From Tannerella serpentiformis (GTDB lineage Bacteria; Bacteroidota; Bacteroidia; Bacteroidales; Tannerellaceae), in contig NZ_CP028365.1 in NCBI RefSeq assembly GCF_003033925.1, positions 2,480,001-2,544,000 on the forward strand: a stretch of 64,000 nt of DNA. Reading direction: 5' to 3'. Below the pieces are notes generated by a model, which did not search any database, was not told the DNA's origin, and worked only from the letters and a program-made list of their open reading frames with translations. Position 1 is the first letter of the stretch. Each line of letters opens with the position of its first letter. This document shows positions 41,431-51,184 of this stretch, one piece after another. A program made the position numbers and the translations under genes.

Positions 41431-44400
41431 TATGAAGACGGAAACGCGACGCACGACTTTGCTAAGCCGCACCTCGGAGCCTATCTCAACCGTCAACCGA
41501 CGGCTCATATCACCAACCACCCCATTGCCGCGCCGCCTACGGGAGCTGCAGCGTCCATTTTTGGCCTGTACGGGGATTATCATTGGACAACGAACAACGC
41601 GGATGTGCATACCGACACCGTGCCAGCAGCTTTCACCGGAAATAACCCCGGCGTGATTGAGCTGGGTCCACAAGGCGCCGGCAGGAAGCACCTGAATGTG
41701 TACTCGGGCGGTATGCTCAAGAATTTCGAGGGCTGTCTGCCGCTCGATAACTTCACCATGCACTTCGGCGGTGGGTTTGGAACGCCCAATTTGAAGATCA
41801 CCGGCACGAAGCCGCTCTATATTTTGAACTATGGCAATAATGACAACAAAACGGCCTGCGAGGCCAACCTCGTTTTCCTTCCTTCCACGAGCGACACGGT
41901 GCAACACGCGATCAATGGAGCCAACGACCCCGTGGCGCCTACCTATTATGCACCGCTGACGCAAAATCGCGGCGCGATGCATATCCAGGCGCTGGGTAAT
42001 ACGGAGTTTCGCACCGACGAGGTGTGGAAGCCGGGGATGAATAACAACCTTCTGATCCTCTCGGAGAGTCGAAACGTGATAGCCCAAGGGATTGATTACA
42101 CCGCGGGATATACGGACGACGTGGCGAGTGGGCTTCTGACCTTCTGGGTGGAGGATCGCACGCCGGATCAGGCCCTTGTCTCGGGCTGCGATAATGCCGG
42201 ATTGGCCGATCGGAATGGTCATCGTGGCAATTTGTACCTCAACGACGTCACAAAAATCACACGTCCGGCCGGCGGAGGTACGGAAACCAACCTCGTAGCC
42301 GCAAATAACATCCGTACGGCTCGCGTGGAATATGCGGGACAGAACGCCGACACGCTGAACGTGATCTCTCGAAAGGGCGATCTCTACCTCGGCTACGCGG
42401 CCGGTTCCAAGATTTACACGCCCACGGAGGCTTACGTCGGGAATAGTAAAACGGGCACCGACAATGCGTTCATCTATCAAGGCACGGGTGGCACGGCCGA
42501 GGTCCATCTGCAAGCCGGATTTGACGATAGTCATGCACAGATGACGCGCACGGAAGGCATGGAGGGCGGAAACGTCTACTTTGCCCGCCTGGCGATAGAT
42601 ATGCCAAGCGGAGGTCGCCGGAACGCTCGCGTCACCATCCCCTACTCCAGCGAATACATCTGCAACGGCGGCAATCTGCACCAGCGCGCGGGCCAGAGCA
42701 TGCTCCGCTACGAACATTCGGGCATCATCGGCGGACTCGGTCGCTGCGGCGTGGAAAGCGCGGCAGGCTGGGCGGCGTATGCCGGCCGATTGGAGAACCC
42801 GGGCACACTGAACGACTTGAACACCATGGCCCGCGGCGCCGCACACCGCTCGCTGGAGTATAAGAGCGACAACGAAAGCCTTGTGCTCGACGCCGGTCGG
42901 CGGGGGAATATCATCTTGAACCGCGGCGCCTTACTCACCGGGCGGTACACTACCGGGCACGTCGTTTTTCGCACTCGCGAGGGCGATATTGATCTGCGCG
43001 ACCCCGTGGACATCACTGGCGGAATCGGCGGAGGGGTCTTATTACTCGCCCAGACGGATAGCCTCGAGAAATTATCTAAGATCAAAGCCTGCGATTGCGA
43101 CGAAATGCGGAATAATGTCTACCTCCAAGACCTTTCTTATACCTCTACGCATTCGGATAATAGCTTTTTCATCGGCGCAGACAACAACATCAAACTGAAT
43201 TATGGCGGATTGGCCAATATCGGCACACGCGAGGATCCATTTCTTAGCACCGACTACGAAGAAAGGGACGGTCAGCCCGTCAGAAGAGGCGTAGGCTATG
43301 CCGGCGGGGTGAATGGCGGATGTGATAACAGCGCTTTTCACTGCGATCTGGACCCGAACGAAAATAAGGCTCGCGATCTGCAACTCACCTTCACCACCTA
43401 CGTGGCGAGTGATGGCAGCACGAAGCCCATCCGCAGCGGCGGATTTGCGGCCGTGGCCTCGGATCGGATCGATGTGTACAAAAATCTGATGTATACCGGC
43501 GGTGAGGGCACAGGTTTGGGCACCCCTCCGACGGCGAACGGCCTGCTGCACGGCGAAGACGTACGCGGCTACGGGCTCTTCCTCAAAACGCAGGCAAACA
43601 AGGGCAACTGGACGGAAAACATGCTCCTCCACACGCCCTCTTGCCCCACCACCTGTCAGGCTACGGGCTGCGGCAGCGGCGAAACACCACGCGCCTACCT
43701 ACACCACACCGCCCGCCTCACCTTCCACAGTGACGCCCGGCTGAAAGCTGGCAACCAACGCCTCGTGCTGGAGTCACCCGTGATCGAGACCTTCGGCGTG
43801 CTCGAGCTTGACGCACTCACCAACGCGGGAGGTAACACCGAGATCGTGATCAAGACAGACTCCCTGATTTGCCACGACAGTTTGATCCGCGCCGGAGACG
43901 ATCGCATAAAATGGACCACCTGGAGCGGCCTACCCGGCGACCAACCCATCATCAAATTGGGTTACAGCCGCCGCACCGCCCCCTTCGCCGAGTATGCCGT
44001 GGACGGCAAGCGCTGCCGCGAGTGCGTCAGCCACTATAAGGGTAAGATTTATGCCCCGGGCGAGACACCGCTCGACACGATGTTCATCCAATTCGGCCCC
44101 AACACGCCCACCGAACGTCGGAATGTGTTGGTGCTCGACCACACCGTGCTCTCCTTCCTCACGGATTCTTTCGACCACGTCAAGGGCGGCGCCATCCGCC
44201 ACGCGCGCTTCTTTGTCGATACGCTCAAAACGCGCAACCAAGTGGAGTTTTGGACCGACGAGAAGCACGAACGGGAAGGCCACCTGGAGCTGATCTCCGA
44301 ACCGCAGATGCTCTCGAAAGACTACGCCGGAATGTACACCCGCCATCTGCACCTCGAGCCCATCGGCGCTTGTGGGCGCCCCACAAGTGAGCTTTGGCTG

Positions 44401-45375
44401 CCGGGCAACGCGCTGGATGTGATCACCACGTCTACGTTTGGCGGCTTCGGCATCCAGTACACCGACGTGCACGTCGAAAACGGCGGACATCTGAACCCGG
44501 GATTCACCTCCCTGCGCCTCCGCGGACAATGCTACGAGCAGCAAGCCGGCACGCTGACGATGAAAGACCTACGCCTCGACAGCGGAGCCGATCTGCACTT
44601 CTCCATCGGCTCCACCCAAGGCCTGAATGGCAGCTACAGCGACGCCATCGACGTAGACCGACTCACGACGTATGGCTCCGTGAATGTCCATATCGAGATC
44701 CGCCCGTGCGAGCGTGTCGAAAAGCGCTGCTATCCGCTCATCTACTATAAGTCGGTGACTCCGAACAGCCTCAACAACCTGAAGCTGAAAAGAAAGAGCG
44801 TCACGATCGACGGCGAGGAGTACCCCCTCGCGCTGAGCCTCTCCACGGACGGCGTCGTTTACCTCTGTGTCGGCAACGCCGTGGATCCGGTGCTCACGCA
44901 TACGGTCACCATGCCCGAAGTGAGTGGCGTCACGACCACACCGCGGGCAGGCATCTGGCCGGTGAACAGCCGGAGCAACTTCCGCTTCAGCGCCTCCTAT
45001 CCGAAAGGTTCCCGCCCGCTGATGGTGCGTACCAATCGCCGTGTGCAGGGTGGCGCGCTGGAAGAGCTTTCGGGCATCCTCAACGCGAATGGGGAGTACG
45101 AATACATCGTGCCCAGCGTCCGCGAAGAAGTGACCCTCACCTTCGGCCCCGATCACGTCTCCAACGAGCTGATCATGAGCTCGGCCGTGTGGTCGCACGG
45201 GGAGCAAATCCATTTCCGTATCGATCGCAGCGACGTAGCGAGCATCTACTCCGTGGCGGGTCGCCTGGTGAAGCGCATCGACCTGCCCGCCGGCGAAACG
45301 AGCATCCCCATGCAGCGCGGCGCGTACATCATCACCCTGCGCGACGGCTCCGTGCATAAAGTGATCGTGAAATAA
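41431..45375 (+). pseudogene. Large T9SS-secreted surface protein, C-terminal part
   Basis: About 1314 codons, uninterrupted, continuing the gene begun at 25572. The middle is rich in beta-strand-like segments and short Cys motifs (KACDCDEMR, CPTTCQATGCGSG), without a family I recognise. The last 75 residues are a type IX secretion sorting domain: a beta-sandwich with IYSVAGRLVKRIDLPAGE, MQRGAYIITL and the basic end HKVIVK. T9SS cargo is exported across the outer membrane and attached to the surface. Severed from its signal peptide, this half cannot be secreted. The frame is open leftwards into IS copy C, but that extension is accidental. Confidence 0.85.
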
Positions 45376-45438
45376 GAAGCCGTTAGGCCGCTCGTTCGGC
45401 CGCCCCGCATCCTCTTCAAGCGTAGAGAGGATCATTTC

Positions 45439-45494
45439 GAGGCTCGTTTTGGAACTCTCCGTCGTGGGAAGTCCAAAATGAGCCTCATTTTTTT
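45439..45494 (+). terminator. Strong terminator after the surface protein
   Basis: GAGGCTCGTTTTGGA pairs with TCCAAAATGAGCCTC (one G-T pair), followed by ATTTTTTTG. Confidence 0.85.
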
Positions 45495-45627
45495 GTCCTC
45501 CGCGATGGAGCGCATAAAATGGGTCGGATTACGAGGTACATAGCCCTGATATGATAAGTGGTGTCTTGCCACAAGATGCAGGGATATGGAAAAGTATACT
45601 GTGCATCTGCGGTCGTCTTGTCATGCG

Positions 45628-46038
45628 TCTCTTTTGACTCTGGGCAATGTAGACGACAGAGCCCTCTTGAAACACATGGACTTCCACAAACGGATTTTCG
45701 GGAAGCTCTTCGGAGACAGGGGCTATATCTTGAAAGACCTATTCGAACAGCTCTTTATCGATGGAGTTCACCTTGTCACTCATTTAAAGAAGAGTCAGTG
45801 AAGAATGCCTTAATGCTTCAACATGACAAGATTATGACTCGGAAAAAATCTCTGATCGAGACTGTTAATGATCAGGTGAAAAAGCGTTTGTCAGATAGAG
45901 CATACCCGCCATCGGTGCTTCTCGAACTTTATCACCAATCTGCTATCGGCTTTGGCTGCTTTCTCCTTTTTTCGACAAAAGGCCCTCCATCAACACCGCT
46001 GAGGAGTTTGTACATCCCTCCTTCCTACCTGTTGCTAG
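45628..46038 (+). pseudogene. IS982-family transposase fragment, C-terminal half
   Basis: TLGNVDDRALLKHMDFHKRI, FGDRGYILKDLFEQLFIDGV and, in another frame, ALMLQHDKIMTRKKSLIETV match the C-terminal half of the dead transposase at 19203-20118. The N-terminal half is absent and frames are broken near 45800 and later. It ends beside the fragment at 46039. Confidence 0.82.
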
Positions 46039-46242
46039 ATCAAACTCGCCCCTGAAAAGGTGCGCGACATGGCCCTGCAAATGCTCGACACGGTGGAAAA
46101 GCTACACGATGCCCTCCAAGGTGAGACGCTGGGCGATACGGTTTCCGCCCTCAGCCGCAGCCGTGCCACAATGCAGACACGCAGCAATAAGATCGTCGTG
46201 TTCAATCTGATCTACTCGACGACCTTCCAAGAAGTAAAGTAG
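46039..46242 (+). pseudogene. C-terminal fragment of an unrecognised helical protein
   Basis: 68 codons: KLAPEKVRDMALQMLDTVEK, then LSRSRATMQTRSNKIVVFN and a stop. It is predicted helical and has no start of its own other than GTG. It looks like the 3' end of a gene cut by the IS982 copy. I do not know the family. Confidence 0.4.
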
Positions 46243-46290
46243 ACAATCAAAAGGGGTGAAAATACCCCCTTTCGAGGTATGAAAGGGATA

Positions 46291-46326
46291 CAAAAAACGG
46301 GGCGCGAAAAACACGTCCCGTTTTTG
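46291..46326. terminator. Bidirectional terminator
   Basis: The CAAAAAACGGG/CCCGTTTTTG stem ends both the fragment on the plus strand and the leftward tRNA transcript. Confidence 0.7.
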
Positions 46327-46479
46327 TACTTTTTGATTGGCGCCATTGTACTTAAGCCAAAAAATCCCACCGAACCGCAGCTCGATGGGAAATTTGAGGG
46401 GAGAAATTGCTTCTCCTGAACCATATGAAAAAATCCGTAGACCATAGAATGTACCCCGATTGCAAATCGGGGAGGCGTG

Positions 46480-46564
46480 TACTCGAAGCGGGACTTGAAC
46501 CCGCACAGCCGTTGTCGGCCAAGGGATTTTAAGTCCCTCGTGTCTACCATTCCACCATTCGAGC
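46480..46564 (-). tRNA. tRNA-Leu (TAA)
   Basis: 85 nt on the minus strand. Acceptor GCTCGAA/TTCGAGT (G-T at the first pair), a D-arm, anticodon loop containing TTAAA with anticodon TAA, a long variable arm and T-arm GCGGGTTCAAGTCCCGC. A hairpin (46454-46472) follows its 3' end. Confidence 0.93.
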
Positions 46565-46583
46565 CGCAGATCTGGGTCTTGAG

Positions 46584-46656
46584 AGCGGAAGACGGAACTC
46601 GAATCCGCGACCCCAACCTTGGCAAGGTTGTGCTCTACCAACTGAGCTACTTCCGC
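46584..46656 (-). tRNA. tRNA-Gly (GCC)
   Basis: 73 nt on the minus strand. Acceptor GCGGAAG, D-arm TAGCTCAGTTGGTAGAGCA, anticodon loop TTGCCAA (GCC), T-arm GCGGATTCGAATCCGTC. It lies 19 bp upstream of tRNA-Leu in the same transcript. Confidence 0.95.
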
Positions 46657-46739
46657 AATAATGTGTCAATGTGTGCTTGGTGCTTTTTGTCGGCTTTTGC
46701 ATCTGCCTTGCCAAGGTTGGCTGTTTGTCCATCCTTTGG

Positions 46740-46775
46740 GGCAAGGTTGTGCTCTACCAACTGAGCTACTTCCGC
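46740..46775 (-). pseudogene. 5' half of a second tRNA-Gly
   Basis: 36 bases identical to the 5' half of the adjacent tRNA-Gly (acceptor strand to anticodon GCC). The 3' half is replaced by unrelated sequence that includes the fragments CCTTTGGGG and GCCTTGCCAAGGTTGGC. It is transcribed first from the predicted promoter at 46824-46852 but cannot fold as a tRNA. Confidence 0.8.
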
Positions 46776-46823
46776 GTGTGACAATCATGTCAATTGTGTG
46801 CTTTGCTTTCGCTAAAGCGGCGG

Positions 46824-46852
46824 CAAAGATATACGCGATCTCATTTTTGCAA
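46824..46852 (-). promoter_or_regulatory. Predicted promoter of the tRNA-Gly/tRNA-Leu transcript
   Basis: On the minus strand, TTG (46852-46850), 18 bp, TATCTTTG (46831-46824). Confidence 0.65.
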
Positions 46853-46892
46853 AACGCTGGAGTGAAAAATAGTGCCCGTGCGGGGACTGCGA

Positions 46893-47354
46893 TCAGTTGT
46901 ATACGATCACGGTGCCTCGCCCATCGCTCTCGGTCTTGTAGGGCTTGAGGCCGTGCCGTCCGACACCCTCGACGGGAACGCCGCTGCCATCGTTGATGAG
47001 GTATTTGGTGCCGCACTGTGGGCAGACGGCGTAGATGATGTCGCTGTCGGGCTCGACGCGTACGGAGGAGCGATTTTCGTACGGGCAGGAGAGGTCGAAG
47101 GCGTAAAATTTGGCGTCGACGCCATGCACTACGAGTACACCTCCGAATCCGAAGGCCTGATAGGCGGAGCTTATCGGGTGGCTGTAGTGGGTGTAGGTGG
47201 CTGCGGAGGGGACGGTACGCAGGGCCTTGTCGTTGAAGGTCAGATCGAGGCGTAGCGCAACGGGATAGTTGTCGATGGGGTTAGGCTCGGTGCAGGCCGT
47301 GACGAGTCCGACGAGCAGCGTGGCAACGATGGACGCAATGTGAGGGCGTTTCAT
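46893..47354 (-). CDS. Small lipoprotein with a Rieske-like fold but altered ligands
   Basis: 153 aa. The signal peptide ends in LLVGLVTAC (lipobox), so it is membrane-anchored. The C-terminal half resembles a Rieske domain: AFDLSCPYENRSS and IIYAVCPQCGTKYLIND, followed by a GxGVPVEG-like loop. True Rieske centres use C-x-H and C-x-x-H; here the His positions are Tyr and Cys, so a normal 2Fe-2S centre is unlikely and a zinc or structural site is possible. ATG 47354 overlaps the preceding gene's stop (ATGA). Confidence 0.65.
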   Translation of the reverse strand: MKRPHIASIVATLLVGLVTACTEPNPIDNYPVALRLDLTFNDKALRTVPSAATYTHYSHPISSAYQAFGFGGVLVVHGVDAKFYAFDLSCPYENRSSVRVEPDSDIIYAVCPQCGTKYLINDGSGVPVEGVGRHGLKPYKTESDGRGTVIVYN

Positions 47355-47782
47355 GGGGTGAGGTCTTGCTCTTCGTAGGGCAGGCGGGCCAAGATCTCGG
47401 AGATCTTTTCGACGGCTTCCTGCATGGGCTTGGAGACCATCGGTTTGAGGAAGGGATTGAGGTCGGCGCGGACGGTCAATTTCATGCGGGTGTCGCTCGT
47501 GGCCACTTGTTTGAGCTGGATCCAGAGTTGCAAGGGGACGGGCGATTGAGTGGTCTCGAACTTGATGGTTTTGTTGGGCTCGCGGTCGACGATGCGGAAC
47601 TCGATCTTCCCGATGGGGCTCACTTCGAAGCTGCAATGGTCGTCGGTGAAGGAGAAGGCTTTGATGCTGTCCTCGGGGATGCTGTTGCGCACGCGTTGCA
47701 AGTTGGAGAGGTCGGAAAGCATGGCGAAAACGCGGGCGTCGTTGTGGGGAATGGGGCGGATGGTGCTGGTGAATTCTGTCAT
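47351..47782 (-). CDS. SRPBCC (START-like) family protein
   Basis: 143 aa. It begins MTEFTSTIRPIPHNDARVFA and has the alternating strands of the SRPBCC fold (IEFRIVDREPNKTIKFETTQ, RMKLTVRADLNPFLKPM) with a long C-terminal helix. These proteins bind hydrophobic ligands or lipids; the ligand here is unknown. It is translationally coupled to the lipoprotein downstream and starts 54 bp after the pyrE stop, so pyrE, this gene and the lipoprotein probably form one operon. Confidence 0.75.
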   Translation of the reverse strand: MTEFTSTIRPIPHNDARVFAMLSDLSNLQRVRNSIPEDSIKAFSFTDDHCSFEVSPIGKIEFRIVDREPNKTIKFETTQSPVPLQLWIQLKQVATSDTRMKLTVRADLNPFLKPMVSKPMQEAVEKISEILARLPYEEQDLTP

Positions 47783-47836
47783 TATGTATGTACTAAGGAG
47801 GAGTAAGGAGGGGGTAGGGTGGGGGAGTAGTCGGGG

Positions 47837-48475
47837 TTAGTCCTGTGGGTTCCAGTGGGCGGGATCTTTGCGCCATTCTTGCAGGATGGCCTCCTCGGTC
47901 GGGGTGATGTATTCGGTCTTGAGGGCTTCTTCGATCACGGCGTCGTAGTTTGAGAGGGTGATGAGGCGCACGTTGGCGGCTTGGAATTGTTCTTCTGCCA
48001 CGGGGAAGCCGTGGGTGTAGATGGCCACCATGCCGATGACCGTGCAACCGAAATTGCGGACGGCCTCGACGGCTTTGAGGCTGCTACCGCCCGTAGAGAC
48101 GAGGTCTTCCACGACGACGACCTTCGATCCGGGTCTCAGTTCGCCCTCGATCAGGTTTTCCAGTCCGTGATCTTTCGGCCTGGAGCGGATGTAGACGAAG
48201 GGGAGTCCGAGCAGGTCGGCCACCAGGGCACCCTGCGCAATGGCGCCTGTGGCGACGCCGGCCACGGCCTCCACTTCACCGAAATTCTCTACGATGGTGC
48301 GTGCCAATTCGATCTTGAGAAAGGTGCGGAGGGCGGGATAGGAGAGCGTTTTGCGGTTGTCGCAATAGATGGGTGACTTCCAGCCCGAGGCCCAGGTGAA
48401 GGGGTTTCCGGGTTGCAGCTTGACGGCTTTAATCTTGAGCAACTTCTCAGCGACGATGCGTTCTAATGCTTTCAT
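47837..48475 (-). CDS. pyrE: Orotate phosphoribosyltransferase
   Basis: 212 aa, normal length. The PRPP-binding motif VVVVEDLVSTGGSSLKAVEA is complete, the flexible catalytic loop reads RSRPKDHGLEN, and the N-terminal KLQPGNPFTWASGWKSPIYC is typical of the bacterial enzyme. It makes OMP from orotate and PRPP in pyrimidine synthesis. ATG 48475 is preferred to 48517 because a TACTTTTG -7 box lies at 48515-48522. Confidence 0.96.
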   Translation of the reverse strand: MKALERIVAEKLLKIKAVKLQPGNPFTWASGWKSPIYCDNRKTLSYPALRTFLKIELARTIVENFGEVEAVAGVATGAIAQGALVADLLGLPFVYIRSRPKDHGLENLIEGELRPGSKVVVVEDLVSTGGSSLKAVEAVRNFGCTVIGMVAIYTHGFPVAEEQFQAANVRLITLSNYDAVIEEALKTEYITPTEEAILQEWRKDPAHWNPQD

Positions 48476-48514
48476 ATTCTCTATTAATGGATGGATGGGT
48501 AATGTTTGTGGGCG

Positions 48515-48522
48515 CAAAAGTA
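48515..48522 (-). promoter_or_regulatory. Predicted -7 box of pyrE
   Basis: TACTTTTG on the minus strand, 39 bp before the ATG; no well-placed TTG. An imperfect GC-rich inverted repeat lies just upstream (48533-48589). Confidence 0.4.
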
Positions 48523-48624
48523 GGGTAAAATGCCCACGCGGCCGGAACGCGCTTCGTTATCGGAGGCTGTCCCGGCCGCGCGTGTGGGATAAGTGGCGTG
48601 GCGACCTGATGGACGGCGCTCGGG

Positions 48625-49233
48625 CTACGATGCGTCGCCTTCTTCCATGAGGTTATTCATCAGGGCGTAGAGTGCCAGGCCGGCCACGGATTTTATGTTC
48701 GTCTTGCGGGTGATGTTTTTGCGGTGTGAGATGACGGTGTGGACGGAGATGTGGAGGCGTTCGGCGATTTCCTTACTCATCAGCCCTTTGGCTACGAGTA
48801 CGAGGACGTCTGTCTCACGTCGCGTCAGTTCGTGACCGCCTGCGGGGTCGAGCATTTCGGCTCTATCGGACGTGGATGCGTAGGCCTCGAGTATGATATC
48901 GACTATCCGTTCGGCGGACTCGCGTATCTCGAGCACGCTATGGAAAGCGTGCAGGATGGTGTTGTCGATATATTGGTAAACGAGGGCTATGATGGTCATG
49001 TGAGGGTATTCCTGGGCTAAGCTATAGACTGGGTAGCGCTTGGAGTAGGGCATTACGGTCGGGTTGATCAATAAAATGTCTGGACGTGCCACGGAGATGC
49101 GTTCTGCGTAGTCCTCCGTGCCGTCGGATGGGCGTAGGACGTCCAGCTCCGGAGACTTCCCCAGGATTTTGATCAGCCCTTCCTTAATGATGATGGAGGG
49201 CTCGACGATAAGTACCTTCTTTTTGCGGCTCAT
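48625..49233 (-). CDS. LuxR-family regulator with degenerate receiver domain
   Basis: 202 aa. The C-terminal part is a clear LuxR/NarL helix-turn-helix (LTRRETDVLVLVAKGLMSKE, ERLHISVHTVISHRKNITRK). The N-terminal part has a receiver-like fold (KVLIVEPSIIIKEGLIKILG) but key residues are changed: the acidic pair reads EP, and the phosphoacceptor position in PDILLINPTVMP is Asn instead of Asp. It probably acts without phosphorylation. Its ATG overlaps the stop of the hemerythrin gene, so the two products are likely functional partners. Confidence 0.85.
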   Translation of the reverse strand: MSRKKKVLIVEPSIIIKEGLIKILGKSPELDVLRPSDGTEDYAERISVARPDILLINPTVMPYSKRYPVYSLAQEYPHMTIIALVYQYIDNTILHAFHSVLEIRESAERIVDIILEAYASTSDRAEMLDPAGGHELTRRETDVLVLVAKGLMSKEIAERLHISVHTVISHRKNITRKTNIKSVAGLALYALMNNLMEEGDAS

Positions 49234-49934
49234 GCACGTTTTGCCTCCAGCATTTCGACATACGGGACGAGGATACGATCTTCGATCAGCGCATGCTTGT
49301 TTAAGTCGGCCGATAATTGGAATATATCGAAGACGACGTCGATAGAGTCTTCAGGCGACACATTCCCCGGCAGGTATTTGAAGATGATTTGGGTCAAGTC
49401 GTTGAGTTTATCCTCGATATTGTCGTGCGCCTCGGCATAGTCATGGATATGATACGATTCGGGTAAGGTCTCGCCGTTTTCGGAGGCTATTCGCAGTCGC
49501 TCGATGTAGGGAAAAACGACCTGTTCTTCGTAGTCGAAATGTTCCTCAACTTCATTTTTATACCCCGCGAAGAAGTGGCGCAACATATTTCCATATCGCT
49601 TATCCACTTTCGAGGCCATCCCGTCGAGCAGACGTCCCAAATAGGGCAAATGACGCAAGTAATACTGATGAGAAGCATGCAAATAGGGCACGAGTAGGCG
49701 CATGTCGATCGATTGAAGGGTCTCACGATTCGGCAGATAGGCATCGAAGGTGTAGACGTTGCAGACCAGGAGGAAGAAATCCACTGGCACGTCGTACGCG
49801 GCGCATACTCGCGCTACGCTTCGCTCCCCGAAACCCAGAGGAATGCCGAAACGAGGCAGCATAAGAATGAGGTTATGGTTGGCGGAAATCAAATCGGCCA
49901 GTTTCATGTTTTCCGAGAAAAGCATTTTATCCAT
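49230..49934 (-). CDS. Hemerythrin-domain di-iron protein (RIC/ScdA-like)
   Basis: 234 aa. The N-terminal section (ISANHNLILMLPRFGIPLGF) resembles the ScdA_N domain but lacks its cysteine pair. The C-terminal hemerythrin bundle has its ligands in order: HASHQYYLRHLPYL, EEHFDYEEQVVFPY, IHDYAEAHDNIED and LNKHALIEDRILVPY. RIC proteins repair iron centres after nitric oxide or oxidative damage, or sense O2/NO. ATG 49934 is chosen since a TACTTTTG box lies at 49967-49974, inside the longer open frame. It is co-translated with the LuxR regulator. Confidence 0.85.
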   Translation of the reverse strand: MDKMLFSENMKLADLISANHNLILMLPRFGIPLGFGERSVARVCAAYDVPVDFFLLVCNVYTFDAYLPNRETLQSIDMRLLVPYLHASHQYYLRHLPYLGRLLDGMASKVDKRYGNMLRHFFAGYKNEVEEHFDYEEQVVFPYIERLRIASENGETLPESYHIHDYAEAHDNIEDKLNDLTQIIFKYLPGNVSPEDSIDVVFDIFQLSADLNKHALIEDRILVPYVEMLEAKRA

Positions 49935-49966
49935 TATTCGTTCAATACGTTCATTGATCACGGACG

Positions 49967-49974
49967 CAAAAGTA
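49967..49974 (-). promoter_or_regulatory. Predicted -7 box of the hemerythrin-LuxR operon
   Basis: TACTTTTG on the minus strand, 33 bp before ATG 49934. Confidence 0.45.
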
Positions 49975-50165
49975 GACCTTTCCCATCGCATGAACTCTCT
50001 TCGGAGCATCGCTAATGATAGCGATTTTTTAGCTTCATCTCTACCCAATAATAGGGATAGGCGCGAGTAGTGACCCGCCCCGGCTTGATGGCGACTGCTT
50101 CTCGTCTCCTCGATAGGTGCCTCTTCCATCCGTGGTACTCCCAAACGCTTCTCGTTTCCCTATTC

Positions 50166-50640
50166 ACCCCCGATGGGGGTGTCTGTGGGGCGTATGCTGT
50201 TGCGCCCTACGGCGGGTATATCTGGAAAACGTGCCGCATTTCTTGATTCGATCCCGTGGGGATCGTCTGTGGGGCGTATGCTGTTGCGCCCTACAGCGGG
50301 TATATCTGGAAAACGTGCCGCATTTCTTGATTCGATCCCGTGGGGATCGCCTGTGGGGCGTATGCTGTTGCGCCCTACAGCGGGTATATCTGGAAAACGC
50401 GCCGCATTTCCTAATTCGATCCCGTGGGGATCGTTTGTGGGGCGTATGCTGTTGCGCCCTACAGCGGGTATATCTGGAAAACGTGTCGCATTTCTTGATT
50501 CGATCCCGTGGGGATCGCCTGTGGGGCGTATGCTGTTGCGCCCTACAGCGGGTATATCTGGAAAACGTGCCGCATTTCTTGATTCGATCCCGTGGGGATC
50601 GCCTGTGGGGCGTATGCAATACGCCCCTACAGCAGATGTA
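50166..50640. repeat. Tandem array, 84-bp unit, about 5.6 copies
   Basis: The unit begins GGGGATCGTCTGTGGGGCGT, continues through GCGCCCTACAGCGGGTATAT, and ends TTGATTCGATCCCGTG. It contains a degenerate form of the GGGGCGTAT palindrome, restored fully in the last copy (GGGGCGTATGCAATACGCCC). The 84-bp period keeps frames open on both strands (28-residue repeats), but there is no credible gene. Confidence 0.88.
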
Positions 50641-51116
50641 ACCTCAAAACGAGGCGCGTTTTGGGACTCTTCGCGATGGATGACCCCAAAACGAGATCCA
50701 TTTTGGGACTCTCCGCGATGGATGGCACCAAAACGCGATCCATTTTGGGACTATCCACGATGGATGACCCCAAAACGCGATCCATTTTGGGACTCTTTGC
50801 GATGGATGACCCCTAAATGAGGTCCATTTTGGGACTCTTTGCGATGGATGGCCCCAAAACGCGGTCCATTTTGGTGCTTTTCGCGCTGGAGAGTAGGAAA
50901 ACGAGGTCCATTTTGGAGCTCTCCGCTCTGGAGAGTTGTAAAACGCGGCGCGTTTGGGTGTTCTCCGCGCTGAGGAGTTGTAAAACGCGGCGCATTTGGG
51001 TGATCTCCGCTCTGGAGAGTAGGAAAACGAGGTCCATTTGGGTGGTCTCCGCGCTGAAGAGTAGGAAAACGAGGTCCATTTTAGTGATCTCCGCGCTGAG
51101 GGGTTGGAAAACGAGA
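50641..51116. repeat. Tandem array, 42-bp unit, about 11 copies
   Basis: The unit is ACCCCAAAACGAGATCCATT followed by TTGGGACTCTCCGCGATGGATG, period 42 bp, drifting along the array. CCCCAAAA and TTTTGGG make each junction palindromic. It abuts the 84-bp array and ends at the terminator of the thioredoxin gene. Confidence 0.88.
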
Positions 51117-51117
51117 C

Positions 51118-51152
51118 AAAAAAAGGACATCCCCGAGGTGGGGATGCCCTTT
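51118..51152 (-). terminator. Terminator of the susC-susD-thioredoxin operon
   Basis: CATCCCC/GGGGATG with flanking AAAGG/CCTTT; the T-run follows on the minus strand. Confidence 0.8.
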
Positions 51153-51184
51153 AGTGATCGACGGGATAGACCGTCGTTAACGGA

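Noticed and set aside
41428-42846. 472-codon antisense gene
   Set aside because: Shadow of the high-GC surface-protein frame, without start context or recognisable motif. The antisense frames over the susC and susD genes (for example 52633-53790) are the same.
50117-50820. Repeat proteins of 174 and 215 codons
   Set aside because: Products of 84- and 42-bp non-coding repeats; open on both strands at once.
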